Assembly: GCF_030704535.1 (NCBI RefSeq)
Contig: NC_081816.1
Location: 15,426,001 to 15,490,000, forward strand
Length of the DNA: 64,000 bases
Reading direction: 5' to 3'
Source: Vitis vinifera
Taxonomy: Eukaryota; Streptophyta; Magnoliopsida; Vitales; Vitaceae
The first letter of the stretch is position 1. The number at the start of each line of letters is the position of its first letter. Of the stretch, positions 12,613 to 24,390 are shown piece by piece. Made by a program: the position numbers and the translations under genes. Below the pieces are notes generated by a model that saw only the letters and a program-made list of their open reading frames with translations, was not told the origin of the DNA and did not search any database.

Positions 12613-13043
12613 TGTGATATCCCATATTAGTTAAGGAAAATTTTTTTTACCACTATATATGTAGTAGGAGTGAGTTATTAAATGGTATTAGAGTCAATTC
12701 CTAACTCCACTATGAGACTTTGTCTCATCCTGTAAGAAATGTTTGTTTGTTTGATGTCATAATGTCGTAGGGCATGACAAAATATGCCATGCCTATAAGA
12801 GGGTTGTCATATCCCACATAGTTTAGGAAAAGATGTTCCTGACACTAAATCTATAGTGAAATTCTCTTAATTATATAGACACATTTAAAGTTAGAAGAGT
12901 CTAATGGCTAGGAAAAGATGTTCTTAATATTATATATGTAGTGATTTTTTTTTTAATTATGCAGATATGTTTTAAAGTTGTAAGGATTTATTAGGCCAAC
13001 CTAGAGCAGATAATATCTACATGAGAAGGTGTAAGTCATTACA
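12613..13043 (+). mobile_element. TRIM-like small LTR element (copy A)
   Basis: A shortened 5' LTR (12,613-about 12,680) starts TGTGATATCCCATAT and is followed by a tRNA-Met-type primer site TGGTATTAGAGTC (12,683-12,695). About 110 bp of internal sequence and a purine tract (ataagaggg) come next. A fuller 3' LTR (12,805-13,043, starting TGTCATATCCCACAT, ending GTCATTACA) completes it. The start and end sequences resemble the Cassandra TRIM family. I could not clearly recognise the 5S-like domain that defines Cassandra, so the family name is tentative. The same element sits at 38,514-38,942. Confidence 0.65.
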
Positions 13044-14959
13044 AGTTTGGAGTTGTGATTGAAATCAAATGAAAATTTTAAGATAATTTAGATAAGATTC
13101 TTATTTAAGGGATTGTCACTTTCTAAACGTTCAAAGTAGTGATTGGCCAATTATGGGACTAACATTTTCTAACTTAATCTATCTTTGTTTTAAAGAGTAG
13201 GAAGATTCGTGAATTTCTTAAATGCAAATTTTTATTTAATTAAAAATGTCTATAATTCCATAATTATCTTTTGTCCATTAATAAAAGTATTTTTAAAATA
13301 CAATTCTCAAATATACAATTCAATTGTACCATACTAATAATCACTTTTACCTTAAATAAAAGGTAGAAATTAAAATGCTATTCTGAACAAGGCTTTAATC
13401 TCAATTAATAATTCGATTATGAGTAGAGATCTTTGATTTTGAGAGAATGATAGTTAGAGATGGACTACAAAAGAAAGTAAACAAAAAGGCGTTTTAATCC
13501 AAGAACACTTTGTGGAAGACAATGAATATTAGAAGGATTTTGTAATGGATATGTCTATTTCAAGTACACTTTCTCCTACTAGAAATTTTCCTTCACAAAT
13601 AGAAGTAGAGTCGCAGTCTAAATCACAAGGATGCTCAAAATGTTCTTATATTATACCTACACATTTAAAAGATTTTGAAGTCATAGAGGATAAGGAAATT
13701 ATTAATTGAAGTTTCAGTTAACTTTTATTTATTTGAATATTGTGACCAAATTCATATAAAGAACAAATAAATGACAAAAAGAAGATTCAAACAATGAATG
13801 AAAAATTCAATCAACAGAGAAAAACAACACATGTGAACTACCCAATCTACTTAGTTAGAAAGAAATCTATTGGTGTTAAAATATATTCATAAAACATTCT
13901 AAACTTGAATATAAAGTTGACCAAATATTTAAGCTAGAATTGGTGGAAAAAGACTATAAGGAAAAGCCAAGTGTTGATCATTTGGAAGTATTGAATACAG
14001 GCTACAACTTTAATAATATGTTAAGTAGTTAGACTTTACAAGACATTTAAAAGATTTTGTATGATAATGAGTTTGCTATAACATTAATAAAGAATTTAAT
14101 GTTTCATGGTAAAAGCAAATATATATAAACATCAAGTTCCATAATATTAGGAAAGTTATGGAAAATAGTATAATTGAGTTTAAGTTTTATAGATCAAAAT
14201 ATTAAGTTGTAAATACTTTTATAAAGCTATTAAAGTGATAGTGTTCAATAAGTCCAAGATGATGGTTAATGTGATTAACTTTAAAACCTAGATTAAGGAA
14301 GGTTGTTAAAAACATTAATTTGACTTTAATCCAAATTAGAAGAATTTTAGAAATTTAAGAAATATTAGGAATTATTTATTTAAAAAAATGGATGAAAGAA
14401 TTCTGGTTGTTGTTTGAAAACTATTTTTTATTACACTTTATTTTTAGAACTTTTTCCAAAAGCAATAGTACTTAAATAGTATTATAAATTTTATGAAAGA
14501 AATTTTTTATTTAAAAAAAAAATAGAAGTATATTTTTAAATCACACCCCCAAATATGCTCTTTGTTCTTCATATAATTAAGATAATTATGGTGGATCACA
14601 TGGGATATATAGGACAATTTCCACCAATTGAAATTTGGGTGTCAACCTGACAATGCAGAGGAGACCAATATGGCAGTGCCAACCTTATACACATATCAAT
14701 CAATAAATAAAAAGGGAAAAAGGGAGCATCTATATATTCAAATAATTCAATTATGATGATGTCAAAAGACCACCATACATTCAACCATGCATCAATATTT
14801 CCATTCACACTTTGCTTTCGGGTGTAAGCTTAATCATTATCACAGATTCACAGTGCATGTGAGAAGTTACGGAATAGTAACGGTTCTTTACTTCACTTAG
14901 GTAAATTAATAATCAAAGGGTACATGATCAATTCACTACTTCATAGTGGAAAACTCTCA

Positions 14960-16129
14960 TCAGTTAATTGCAGAGCACACTTTGCGAATTTCACCCTGAG
15001 TCCCAGTCTTCACCCCAATGTTGCTCATCTTCACCATGGACCTTCCAAACTCAAGGTTGAAATTCAATCCAAGCAGCCCTCTAACCCCCAGGAAGCGCTG
15101 AACAAAAGTTTTGGTGGAAGCATCTGTCCATAACCTCTGATCAGATTCCAGTACTCCTCGTCCATTCTTCAAGTTTGTAAAGTATGATGCGTCAAATGTG
15201 TTTGAGCTACCAGTGTCCAGTGCAACCCGTCTGCTCGCATCTCCATTAGCTGGACAGAGGGCTTGTAGCTGAGTTACGAATGTGGCATCCATGGAAGGGT
15301 CAGCACCATTTGCAGTCGTGGTACTGAAGTTGTATAGTCTGTATCTGAAGGCTTGGCATGCTGCAGTTCCAATGGTGTGTCCTCCTATTTATATATAGTC
15401 ACACAAACAAACAAACACTTTAGTTAAGTTACCAATTAACCAAGGCTACTGATTCTTACTTTGATTCATCATGGCTCCAGTATCTATTCTTACCAACAAG
15501 AGTAACCAGATCTTGATCATTGAGACCCTTGTCAGCAAACTTTTTCTTTTGGACTTCAACAGAGTCGCGAGGGCCAGGCAAATTGTTAACATTAGATGCC
15601 AATGAAACTCGCCCGTCTCTACGTCCCGTAGGCACTTTCCACACTAGTCCTTTAGTCTGCATGGTGAATTGTAACAAAGTTGAGTATCGGAATGATATAG
15701 AAACATTGCAAAAGGATATATTCAATGCAACGTGGAAGTTACCAGAACCACAGAGTCGCGGGCAGCGAGGGCAAGAATATCAGCGCAAGAGACCACTCCA
15801 GGGCAAGCGGCTTCGAGCTGTGTCTTGGCATCGTCAATAACATCATATCCTCTCAACAGACGATTCGGCCCAGCCGTTTTCTCGGTGGACGACCCATCGA
15901 TGAGGATGGAAGCATCGCAACCCTGGACAAAGCAGTCATGGAAGTGCATGCGAAGCAAGCCAGGGGCAATGGCTGGATTGGACTGGAAATGGGAATTGAC
16001 AGTTTTCTGAACAATGGATTCAGCTTGAGGACATGTACGGGAATAGAAGCCAACCCTAGTGCCTTGGCCTTGCACCAATGCAGCAGCCATGGCTATTAGC
16101 AAGAGAAACAACAATGTGGGAGTTTCCAT
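14960..16129 (-). CDS. PRX-1: class III secretory peroxidase (324 aa)
   Basis: A haem peroxidase (EC 1.11.1.7) of the secretory plant type, using H2O2 to oxidise phenolics in the wall or apoplast. Minus-strand exons are 16,129-15,743, 15,656-15,494 and 15,384-14,960, all with GT/AG introns (phase 0, then phase 1). An N-terminal hydrophobic signal peptide (about residues 1-23) precedes the mature start [15 protein letters not shown]. Distal Arg60 and His64 lie in [10 protein letters not shown], Asp65 is the expected calcium ligand, and Pro138 lies in VPTGRRDG. Proximal His186 lies in [10 protein letters not shown]. All eight conserved cysteines are present, ending in [10 protein letters not shown] chose METPTLL at 16,129 because the in-frame ATG 27 bases upstream would put nine extra residues before the signal peptide. 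A tract at 15,852-15,931 differs sharply from its twin PRX-3. It is probably functional. Substrate is unknown; tobacco peroxidase N1-like enzymes are my nearest recollection. Confidence 0.95.
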
Positions 16130-16270
16130 TATGATGACCAGATGATATATAATCAAGGTAACAAAGAAGAGAAGTAGGCTTAGGGTTTGGTATATAGAAG
16201 CAATAGATATGAGAGTAGAGCGTTGTGGAATTAGGGTATTGTGGTGCTGTGGGAGGTGAAGTCATGCAAG

Positions 16271-16280
16271 TACATATAGG
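16271..16280 (-). promoter_or_regulatory. Probable TATA box of PRX-1
   Basis: CCTATATGTA on the minus strand lies about 142 bp upstream of the chosen ATG. The equivalent spot in PRX-3 is CCTATATATAC and in PRX-2 CCTATAAAT, each followed by the same CTTGCAT. The shared position supports it as the core promoter. Confidence 0.55.
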
Positions 16281-16619
16281 AGGAAGATTGAAGTCAAAAC
16301 GCGGAATGAAGTAAACAAAGCCGGCTACTAGGACCCACGACCATGATGAGGGAATATTAGAAAAATTCAAACCAATTGGCTGGCCTTTTTTGTTTTTATT
16401 CTTGTTTTGTCGTGGAATGGCTTGTGAGAATGTGGGGAACAGTTGTTTGCCTCTTGTCCAGTGCCAAGAGAAAAATAAATCAATAAACATGACTTATTTG
16501 CTTAAGAGATCCAAATCCGTATGGTCACATAATACAAATTACAAAATGAGTCCCTCACCGCCCATTTGTGAATTGTGGCAACATGATACATGGCTAGAGA
16601 AATTAATGATAATTATTGA

Positions 16620-16800
16620 AAGTTCGCACGAGGAGGCATCCAAAATGTTTCCTCTCAATTGCCAGCTTCCATATTTGATTGGTCAGCAGGCCTTCCACTA
16701 TGGAATGTGGAGGTCCCAATCTCAATTTACGTATCTCCAAACTAAGCCTCCTCCCACTACTCATTGTACAAGACAAATAGTCACCAACTATTTGCCCTTA
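16620..16800 (-). promoter_or_regulatory. Conserved block upstream of PRX-1
   Basis: A block beginning 'gaggcatccaaaatgtttcctctcaattg' and running through 'ggtcagcaggccttccactatggaatgtggaggtccca' lies about 500 bp upstream of PRX-1. Related blocks occur at 33,060-33,240, 35,170-35,350 and 47,870-48,010. It may be regulatory or simply an older part of the duplicated unit. No function is shown by the sequence. Confidence 0.45.
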
Positions 16801-18714
16801 GGTGACATTTGGCCATTGTCCCTGTCCATACCCTACCATCTTAATTTATCACCCGCTACCTACCGTTTAATTGATTTTTTATTTTCAATTATTTATCTTT
16901 TTTCGTTAAAAAAAAATTACATTGTTAATTTTATTATTTAACCATATTTAACACTAAGGATGATAATTTGTATTAGAGGATCACGTTGATGCACTATCAA
17001 ACATCGGAGAGTTTATTAAATAGTTCAACCCAAATAGAGTATGCACAATAAGAGTTAAAAATATATATTTAAGAATAATTTAATTATTCAATAAATAATA
17101 TTTTATATAATTTAATTAACTTATTAAATAATTAGATTGTATTTAATAATTAAATAAAATTAGATTTTATATGAGTTTATATAATTAATCTCTCAATTTG
17201 ACATATTTATGATTTAATTAATTTAAAATCAAATTTTAAATAATGAAAATATAAATTAAATAGGTTAAAGTTATAATCAAATTAATCAACATGATTCTTA
17301 AGTAAATGAATTTCTCTCATATTCATTTTTAATTAAAAATTAATGAATTTATTAAATGGACTATGTGGATTGATACAAATTTAATCTAAATAAGATTATA
17401 TTTAATTCCAATTCAAAACAAAAAAAAATGTTGAATTATATTTGTCATCTTTATTTAAAACTTTATAATATTTTATTTGTTGTGAACCTTTTATTCCCGC
17501 CTAGAATTTTTATTATTATTACTATTATTATTATTATTTTCTCAGCTGGAATCCAAATTAACAGTACTACCCCTCATTAATTCTTTCGTTTTTTTGGTTG
17601 ACTTCTATTCAACGTGTTCCTCGAAATTAATCATTACCCGGGGCCCATGCAATCGTCTGCGAAGAAAAAGAAGCTTGGATTTATCTCAAATGGTATTATT
17701 CTTAGTATCCGGCAAAATATCACACACATAAAGGTCTTTTTAAATCATGAGGAAAAAGGTTTTTTTTTTTTAAAAAAAAAAAAAGGTTTATTAAAAAGAG
17801 ATCCAAGAAAATCAAAATCAAATTTAGTGGATGTTTTGAAACCAACTTAATAATTTAAAATAACTTAACAACTTAATTTAACTTATTAAATAAATTAAGT
17901 ATATTTGACAGAATAATTTAATGGTATGATTTAAAATAAAAAAACAACTTTAAGAAATAAGTAAAAATAATTAATTTATTTTTAAATTTACATATTCATT
18001 TTACCTTTTTATACTAATTACCTCCCTGATCTCTTTTATTACTTCACAACAACCTTCATGGTTACTCGATCTCCTTTGCCTTAATTATAATTTATGAAGA
18101 TAAATATATCAATTTAATAATTTAGAATTAATTTTATCAAATAACTTTAATATTTAAAGTAAGAATCAAATAATAAGTTTTAAATTAATAATTTAAATAT
18201 AATTTAATTTAAAGCCAATTTAAATAATTAAGTATTAATAATCTTAATTTTTTCTCAAATTATTGTAACTTTAAAAACGTTAAGAGTCTAAAGAGGCAAA
18301 TTAAGAGTCTAGACATAAACAAATTATGCCCAACTATTATCGTACTTTTCCTTTTTTTTTTTTAATTATCCATCAATGAAATGAAATGAAAAGAAAAAAA
18401 AAACATTTTTCCAAATTTTCCCTTAATTGTTTCAAGATTCAAACAAAATGTACTTAACTTTTTCTTTATATAAGTAAGATCCTTGATTTATAAACTAATT
18501 ATTGATTTATAAATTAATTATAAACAAATTTGAGAATCAAGGAACATGTTAATATTGAAGACAAGACCAACTTGCCTTTGTGAGAAAGACTAAATTCATC
18601 TCCCTACAATCTGGAATTTTTTATAAAAATATAGTAGATTTAAAATAAATTTAAAAAAATATAATATATTAAAAAATATTTCTAAATCTATAACACTTTT
18701 TATTATATTAGAAT

Positions 18715-19372
18715 GTGTCTCTTGAAGAGATATCTTTCACAATTTTCATATCAATCAGATTAATTTAAAAAATTAAATATAAACTAAAGATGTCTCTTGA
18801 AAAAACATCTTTCAAAATTTTCATATCAATGATATATGTTTAAAAATTGAATTTAAATTAAAGGTATCTCTTTAAAAGATATATTTTACAATTTCAAAAA
18901 ATTGAACTTATATTAAAAATTTATTTTCAAGAAACACATTTTTATAATTTAACAAAATCGAATTTATATTAAATGTGTCTCTTGACTTATATGAAAATTG
19001 TGGAAGCTATGTTTTGAAGAGACAACTTTGATATATATTCGATGTTATGGAATTTTGGAAGCTAGTGTATTTTCGAGAGACATCTTTAATATGAATTCAA
19101 ATTTTTAACGTGTTTGACTAATAAAAAGAATTGTGATAAGGTGTCTCTTTAAGAGACACTTTTAATATAAATTCAATTTTTAGGAATTATGGAAGGTGTC
19201 TCTTCAAGAAGCACCTTTAATTTAAATTCAATTTTTTTATAATGTGTATTATTAATATGAAAATTGTGAAAAAATGTCTATTGAAGAGGTACCTTTAGTT
19301 TAAATTTAACTTTTTTTTTTAATATGTATAATTGATATGAAAATTATGAAAGGTATCTCTAGTAGAGATGTG
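18715..19372. repeat. Array of palindrome-cored repeats, about 11 copies
   Basis: Every 55-85 bp a core of the form GGTGTCTCTTNAAGAGACACC recurs, with A/T-rich flanks 'tttaatataaattcaattttt' and 'atatgaaaattgtggaa'. Clear cores lie at 18,715, 18,789, 18,863, 19,140, 19,195 and 19,350. Decayed ones lie near 18,921, 18,974, 19,005, 19,051 and 19,273. Flanks are reversed in the first part (tttcacaattttcatatcaat) relative to the last (ttgatatgaaaattatgaaa), so the whole array is itself partly an inverted repeat. Confidence 0.8.
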
Positions 19373-19660
19373 CCGTAGATTTGGAAATATTTTTGCAGCA
19401 ATCATTTCTTAAGAATTTTTTTTTTTTTTTTTAAAGTTGGTGTAGAAGTTAACCCCATAATGGCCAATAAAGTAAATTTCTTAATTATAAATTAATTTCT
19501 TATAAAAACTTTTCTCTGTACTAGTTGGAATGTCAAACCTTCCCATCCATTGCAAAAAAAATAAACTTACTATAAAGATGAAGGACGAGCTACATCTGTT
19601 TATAGCAATAAAAGTAATCATGATAAAGTACTAAGTAGTTTTGAAAAACTTAGATTTGTT

Positions 19661-20749
19661 TTCTCTTTATTTATAATATTTCTTTCTAATTAAATTTACT
19701 TAACATCATATGATATTGGTGAGCTTTTTACTTGAAATTATTCAGAAAAAAATAAAAATAAAAAAAGACAACTTTCATTTCAATTTCTCTTTGGCATACA
19801 CGTCATTAATTTAGATATCGATACTATTGCAAGATTTATTATTTTGAAATTTCGTCCCATTAAAAGGCTATTAGTTAATTACATAACGTCACATCACCTC
19901 GGGAGAGTATGATAATTATGTTTAGTTTTCAAAAAATACTAATAGAAAAAAATACAAAAAAATTAATTTTTTCATATTAAATTGCAATAAAAAAATATCA
20001 AGAAAATCAAATACACCTTAAATTAGTAAGAAATTTATTTATTTCAAAAATATTTAATCAAAATAATTAAAATGAATCAAATGTACTAAATAAAAATTAA
20101 ATATTTATTACTTTAAATATTTTTTTTTCATTTTTACTTTTTTTTTCACTTTTACTCTGTATTTTCTTTTCCTCGTGTTTTCCCTCACAAATTTTAGAAT
20201 CAAAATACTCTTTAAGGTTTTATTAAAATCTATAGTACCATCAATTATCTACCCATTCTTTGAACCTAGTCATAAAATTAATGACACCTATAAAACAAAA
20301 TAGTGTTCTGATATTCAAAGACACTTATTGAAAGTGATAGATATTACTTATTGAACTTAAATCTCATGTGTTTTTCAAATTCATTATCAAATATCAAATA
20401 TCATTCGTTATTTAATATAATAGGACTTGTATTTAAAATAAAAAATTCCACCAACGCTATTTAATTCTCATTCATTAAATACATGAAAAAGGATAAAAAT
20501 TGAGTACAAAGTTAAATAGATTAAACTACCATATTGTTTAAAAATACGTGGGATGACTGCTTTGAAAGATCAAATTTTGTATCTCTCAAAGAAAAAAGCA
20601 TGATATTTTGTAGTTTTAAATCATATTTCCAATATAAAACATATATGTACAAAGAGCATGAGAAGAGCTATAAAAAATGTGAGACATGGTAGGAAGAATG
20701 TGAGAGTATTATGAGTCATTTTGGGAAACCAAAATCAGGATAATTCTCT
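19661..20749. other. AT-rich intergenic DNA
   Basis: I see no gene, RNA or recognisable element here. The end of copy A homology is at its left edge. Confidence 0.6.
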
Positions 20750-21180
20750 TTCTCACATTCTTGGTACCCTTTTTCCTATTCTTCATATCCTCTTGCAAAT
20801 TTTCTATATTATGTCTCACATTCTTCATACCCTTTGTTTTGTATTATCATACTTTATCTCACCTTAGTTGTATCTTATCTCATATTATTTATGTTTTGTC
20901 TCTCATTCTTCATATGAAATATCTATCACATTCTTCATATCTTACCTTACATTTTTTTTTTTAACCCTATCTATCATCTTTCATATTTTTCATACTATAT
21001 CTCACATTCTTCATTCCTTGTTTCACATTTTTGTTCCTATCTTTTACATTCTTCATATCATTTGTCTCACTTTATTCATTCATTTTCTTGCTCTTTGTAC
21101 CTTGTTTCATATTCTTCATATCATATTTCACATTTTTTTGTAACATCTCTTATATTCTTAATATCCTTTCTAATAGCCCA
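20750..21180. repeat. ~20-bp minisatellite (ttcatat..tctcacattc theme)
   Basis: Degenerate units of about 18-22 bp of the form 'tctcacattcttcatatcc' run through this stretch. A weaker echo lies at about 22,650-22,770. The open frames inside are low-complexity (Ser/Ile/His/Phe) by-products of the repeat. Confidence 0.75.
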
Positions 21181-21196
21181 AACATTCTTCTAAGTA

Positions 21197-22300
21197 TGTT
21201 TTGATGATAATAAATCATGATTAGCTTGTTAATGTTGGAAAATCGAGTTAAGTTTCAAGTATAAATAAAGAAAATCAAGAGAAAATTCAAGTAAATCACA
21301 AAAGGATCCAAGGAAAGCAAGATCAAGGCCAAGTATATGAAGCCCACTCAAGTGTAGGAACTTAATGTAAGGTGATTACTTTGGTTCACTTAGGAATTTT
21401 AGTTCATTCATATATCATTTTCATACTCATTTTAAGCCTTAAAGATCATATGTTTCTAAACTTGAGTATTGATTTAAAAATCCTAGGCAAAACTACTCAA
21501 AATTGCCTTATAGAAGTACTTAAAGATGTTGCTTGAGTGGTCGGAATAGTTGAAATTGAAAAAGATGAGTTTTTGAGCTAAAAACGTCTAATCGGTCAAC
21601 CCGTTCCCTACTCAATTTCCCAATTGAGGGGTACGTTTTCTTGGTCGAGGTCCAGTCAAACCCCTAACGATCACTTGAAAAATATTAAATATCCAACAAC
21701 TAGTCAACCTATCGACTAGAACTCAACTGGGAAAGGCCTTTTGGTGCACTTTTTGATGTCTGAGATTGGAAACCTATAAATAGATGACTCTCATTCATTT
21801 ATTGAGAAGAGAACACTTGCATTAAAATTCCTACCTACTTGTTTCTCACATTCAAAGTGCTCATTCCCTCTTTGGTGCATTGAACTCTCACTTGCAATTC
21901 CTTTCTAGTGCACCATTGTGTTCATCCTAACTTTCTTTGTTCTTGCTCGTTAATTGTGCTAGGTTTGAGTATTTTAAATCTTCATTTTTCAAGTAAGGTT
22001 AAGTGCTTAGTCTTCAAGTTAGGGATAAACTTGAAGGGTTGATTATAGTGCCCATTAAAGTTGAGAAATCTAATTGTAAAGACTTCGAAGCTTACTTGAA
22101 GCCTCACACTAAAGGAACCCTCCCTCGGAAGGAGCTTGAAAAAAGTGGACGAAGGCGGGATTGGTTGAACCACTATAAAATCAATGTTTACGGTCTTTTC
22201 TAACTCTCATTTCTTTATATCAATTGTTCTTTAATTATTGCTTGAGAATAACTTCAAAAATATTTTAGAAACCCAATTTGCCCCCCTCTCGAGTGTTCTT
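21197..22300 (+). mobile_element. Probable LTR remnant (SIRE/Maximus copia-like)
   Basis: It starts TGTTTTGATGATAATAAATCATG and carries a TATA-like AACCTATAAATAGATG at 21,771-21,786. It finishes with CCAATTTGCCCCCCTCTCGAGTG, close to the C-rich end common in SIRE/Maximus LTRs. The middle has the inverted 'ggtcaacc...gtcaacctatcgactag' pattern often seen in such LTRs. No primer site or genes adjoin, so it may be a solo LTR. The family call is from memory of motif style. Confidence 0.5.
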
Positions 22301-23026
22301 CTTCATTAATTAGCCTTTAATTCACTTTCTTAATACTTTTTATATAGAATATGTTTTGTAATAAAATATAATTAGAATTGAAAAATTCCATGAATGATGT
22401 TTCACAACCCTAAGGTATGAAAAAATGATATAAAATTAATATTATTGATATTTGTTAAAAACATATTGATAGAAAATATAACTAAGTTATCTCAATTTCA
22501 CTAATGAAAAACTTATAAAAAATCTAAAAATTCTAAAATATAAACTTTATTAATCATTAGATATTCACTATTATTTAACATTAAATTTCTATTTACAAAA
22601 TTTATATCTACAAGAAAAAATAGCAAATATTAGTTTTAATTATTGTAATGACTTCATACACTCTATCTCATATATTTTTTTGTATAATTTCTTACACTAT
22701 TTTTACAATTTTTCACATTTTTTGTACTTTTTTTCACATTATTCATAGTCTTTATCACATTCTTTATACATTTTCTTAAGGTGGAATTAGGAGAAAGTTA
22801 GGAAAGTAAAATTAAATAATTTTATGTCTTACACCTTAAAAAGAAAGAAAAATACATAATGTACTTAGAAAAGAAAACTAGACAATGTATCTAATTATTC
22901 AACCAAACATAAAAAACTTATGTGAAAAAAAGTTCAAAATTTTATCAAAATACTTTAAAACTAAAATTAGAAAATAAGATTTTAATTTACTTAGAATTTA
23001 TTTTTAAAAATATGTTTATTGAATTT

Positions 23027-23063
<37 letters not shown>

Positions 23064-24390
23064 TACAAGTGTTGAGTGCTAAGGGCTAAAAAATGTATAA
23101 AAAAAAATGGCTAACTAAGGACAAAATGAGGTTAGTGCACCTTGAATTTTAGAGAAGTTGACACACCTTAAATTTAAAAAAAAAAATTGGTATATCTTAC
23201 CTTTTAAAGAAAGTTGGGGTACCTTCATGCAAAGTTGAACTTAGTCGATACAAAGTTGTATGATAACACTCAATTTTTCCAATTTGGCAATTTATCTATG
23301 ATTTGTCATTCATGAATGTTGATAAGATCCTTCCATTTAGTAGCACCTTAGGATGACACAGTCTTAAATTAAAGTTAAGTGTGAGGTTCAAACAAGGAAA
23401 GGCTTATGGTGGATACCTAGGCACCTAAAGATGGGGAAAGGCATATTAAGTGATAAAATGCTTTAGGGAGTTGAAATAAGCAAATATTTGGAGATTCCCA
23501 AATAGTTTAACTTTCAAACTCATGTTAAATCCATCAACAAGCAAAAGTCAACTTGGCGAACTAAAATATCTTACTAGCCAAAAGAAAAGAAAGCAAAAAA
23601 TGATTCCCATATACAGTAGCGATGAGCGAAATGAGAACAGCCTAAACCATGAAAATGGGGTTGTAAGAGAGTAATACAAGCGTTGTAATACTAGTAGTAG
23701 AGTGTTGCATCCTAGATGATGGTTGTTAACTTAGAGAGGAGAGGTGCATTGTGATGACTTGCATTTAATTAAGGGTTTATTAACTTTATTTAGTCCCTTA
23801 ATGAAAATTAATGGTTTGATTAGTAAATTGATTTTGTTAGTAAATTAAAGAAGTTGGTTGATTAGTTTGTTTATGAACTTGTTAATCTATTTGAAAAATG
23901 ATTAAGACTAAGTGACATTTTTCTACAATTTTTCCTAGTGGTTAGTAAGTTGATAGCTTAGTCAACTACTTGTTTGAGTGAGTGGTTGAAAATTCAGCAA
24001 AACTTGGTGATTTACTTGGCTATAACAACAACTATTTGCCACCATTAAATGAGTTTGAAATGGGTTGAATAAGTGTGAGATATAGATTTCAGAGGATATT
24101 AAATTGGTTTTAAATTGAAATATCTAGCAACAACTTCTTTTAAATAATCAGTTTCTAGTCTTAACCTTAGAGGTTTTGAAAATAAAAACTTGTGAGAGAA
24201 AAAATTACTTTGAGAAAAAAAAATTGAAGTTTTAACAAGCCAGATTTCTTTAAAATGTTAGGAAACTTGAATAAAACATGAAATTCCTTATTGAAGTGTG
24301 AACAAACATGTTTACTTTGTTTAGTGTTTGATTCAAGCTCCGATATGCTATATTTTGGTGAGATATGCTATTTTTTTTATTGCAACTAAC
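22301..24390. other. AT-rich intergenic DNA
   Basis: Apart from the (GT)n run at 23,029-23,058 and a weak echo of the ~20-bp minisatellite near 22,650-22,770, I see no supported feature. Confidence 0.6.
23029..23058. repeat. (GT)15 microsatellite
   Basis: Uninterrupted GT dinucleotide run of about 30 bp. Confidence 0.97.

Larger units (their letters stand above)
4140..19660. repeat. Segmental duplication, copy A (contains PRX-1)
   Basis: This segment aligns in the same orientation with 35,400-49,735 once private insertions are set aside. Matching landmarks are 'tcatgggattgg...ctcacactatcacactaagctttcttta' (4,153 and 35,411), the ~90-bp minisatellite (9,027 and 36,550), and the TRIM-like element (12,613 and 38,514). 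PRX-1 matches PRX-3, and 'acttttctctgtactagttg.aatgtcaaac' occurs at 19,508 and 49,599. Gene-free parts at 4,140-5,290, 10,987-12,612, 13,044-14,950 and 16,810-18,700 contain only AT-rich DNA shared with copy B. I see no coding signal in them. Outside the genes, identity falls with many small indels. Confidence 0.9.

Noticed and set aside
15725..16099. Plus-strand open frames of 92-124 codons opposite PRX-1 exon 1 (and the equivalents opposite PRX-2, PRX-3 and PRX-4)
   Set aside because: They are antisense shadows of a GC-richer coding exon. The minus-strand frames carry all the peroxidase motifs.
16390..16941. 183-codon plus-strand open frame upstream of PRX-1
   Set aside because: It overlaps the conserved upstream block, has no family resemblance, and the equivalent region in copy B has no comparable long frame.
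20761..21143. Two open frames rich in Phe, Ser, Ile and His
   Set aside because: They come from translating the ~20-bp minisatellite.
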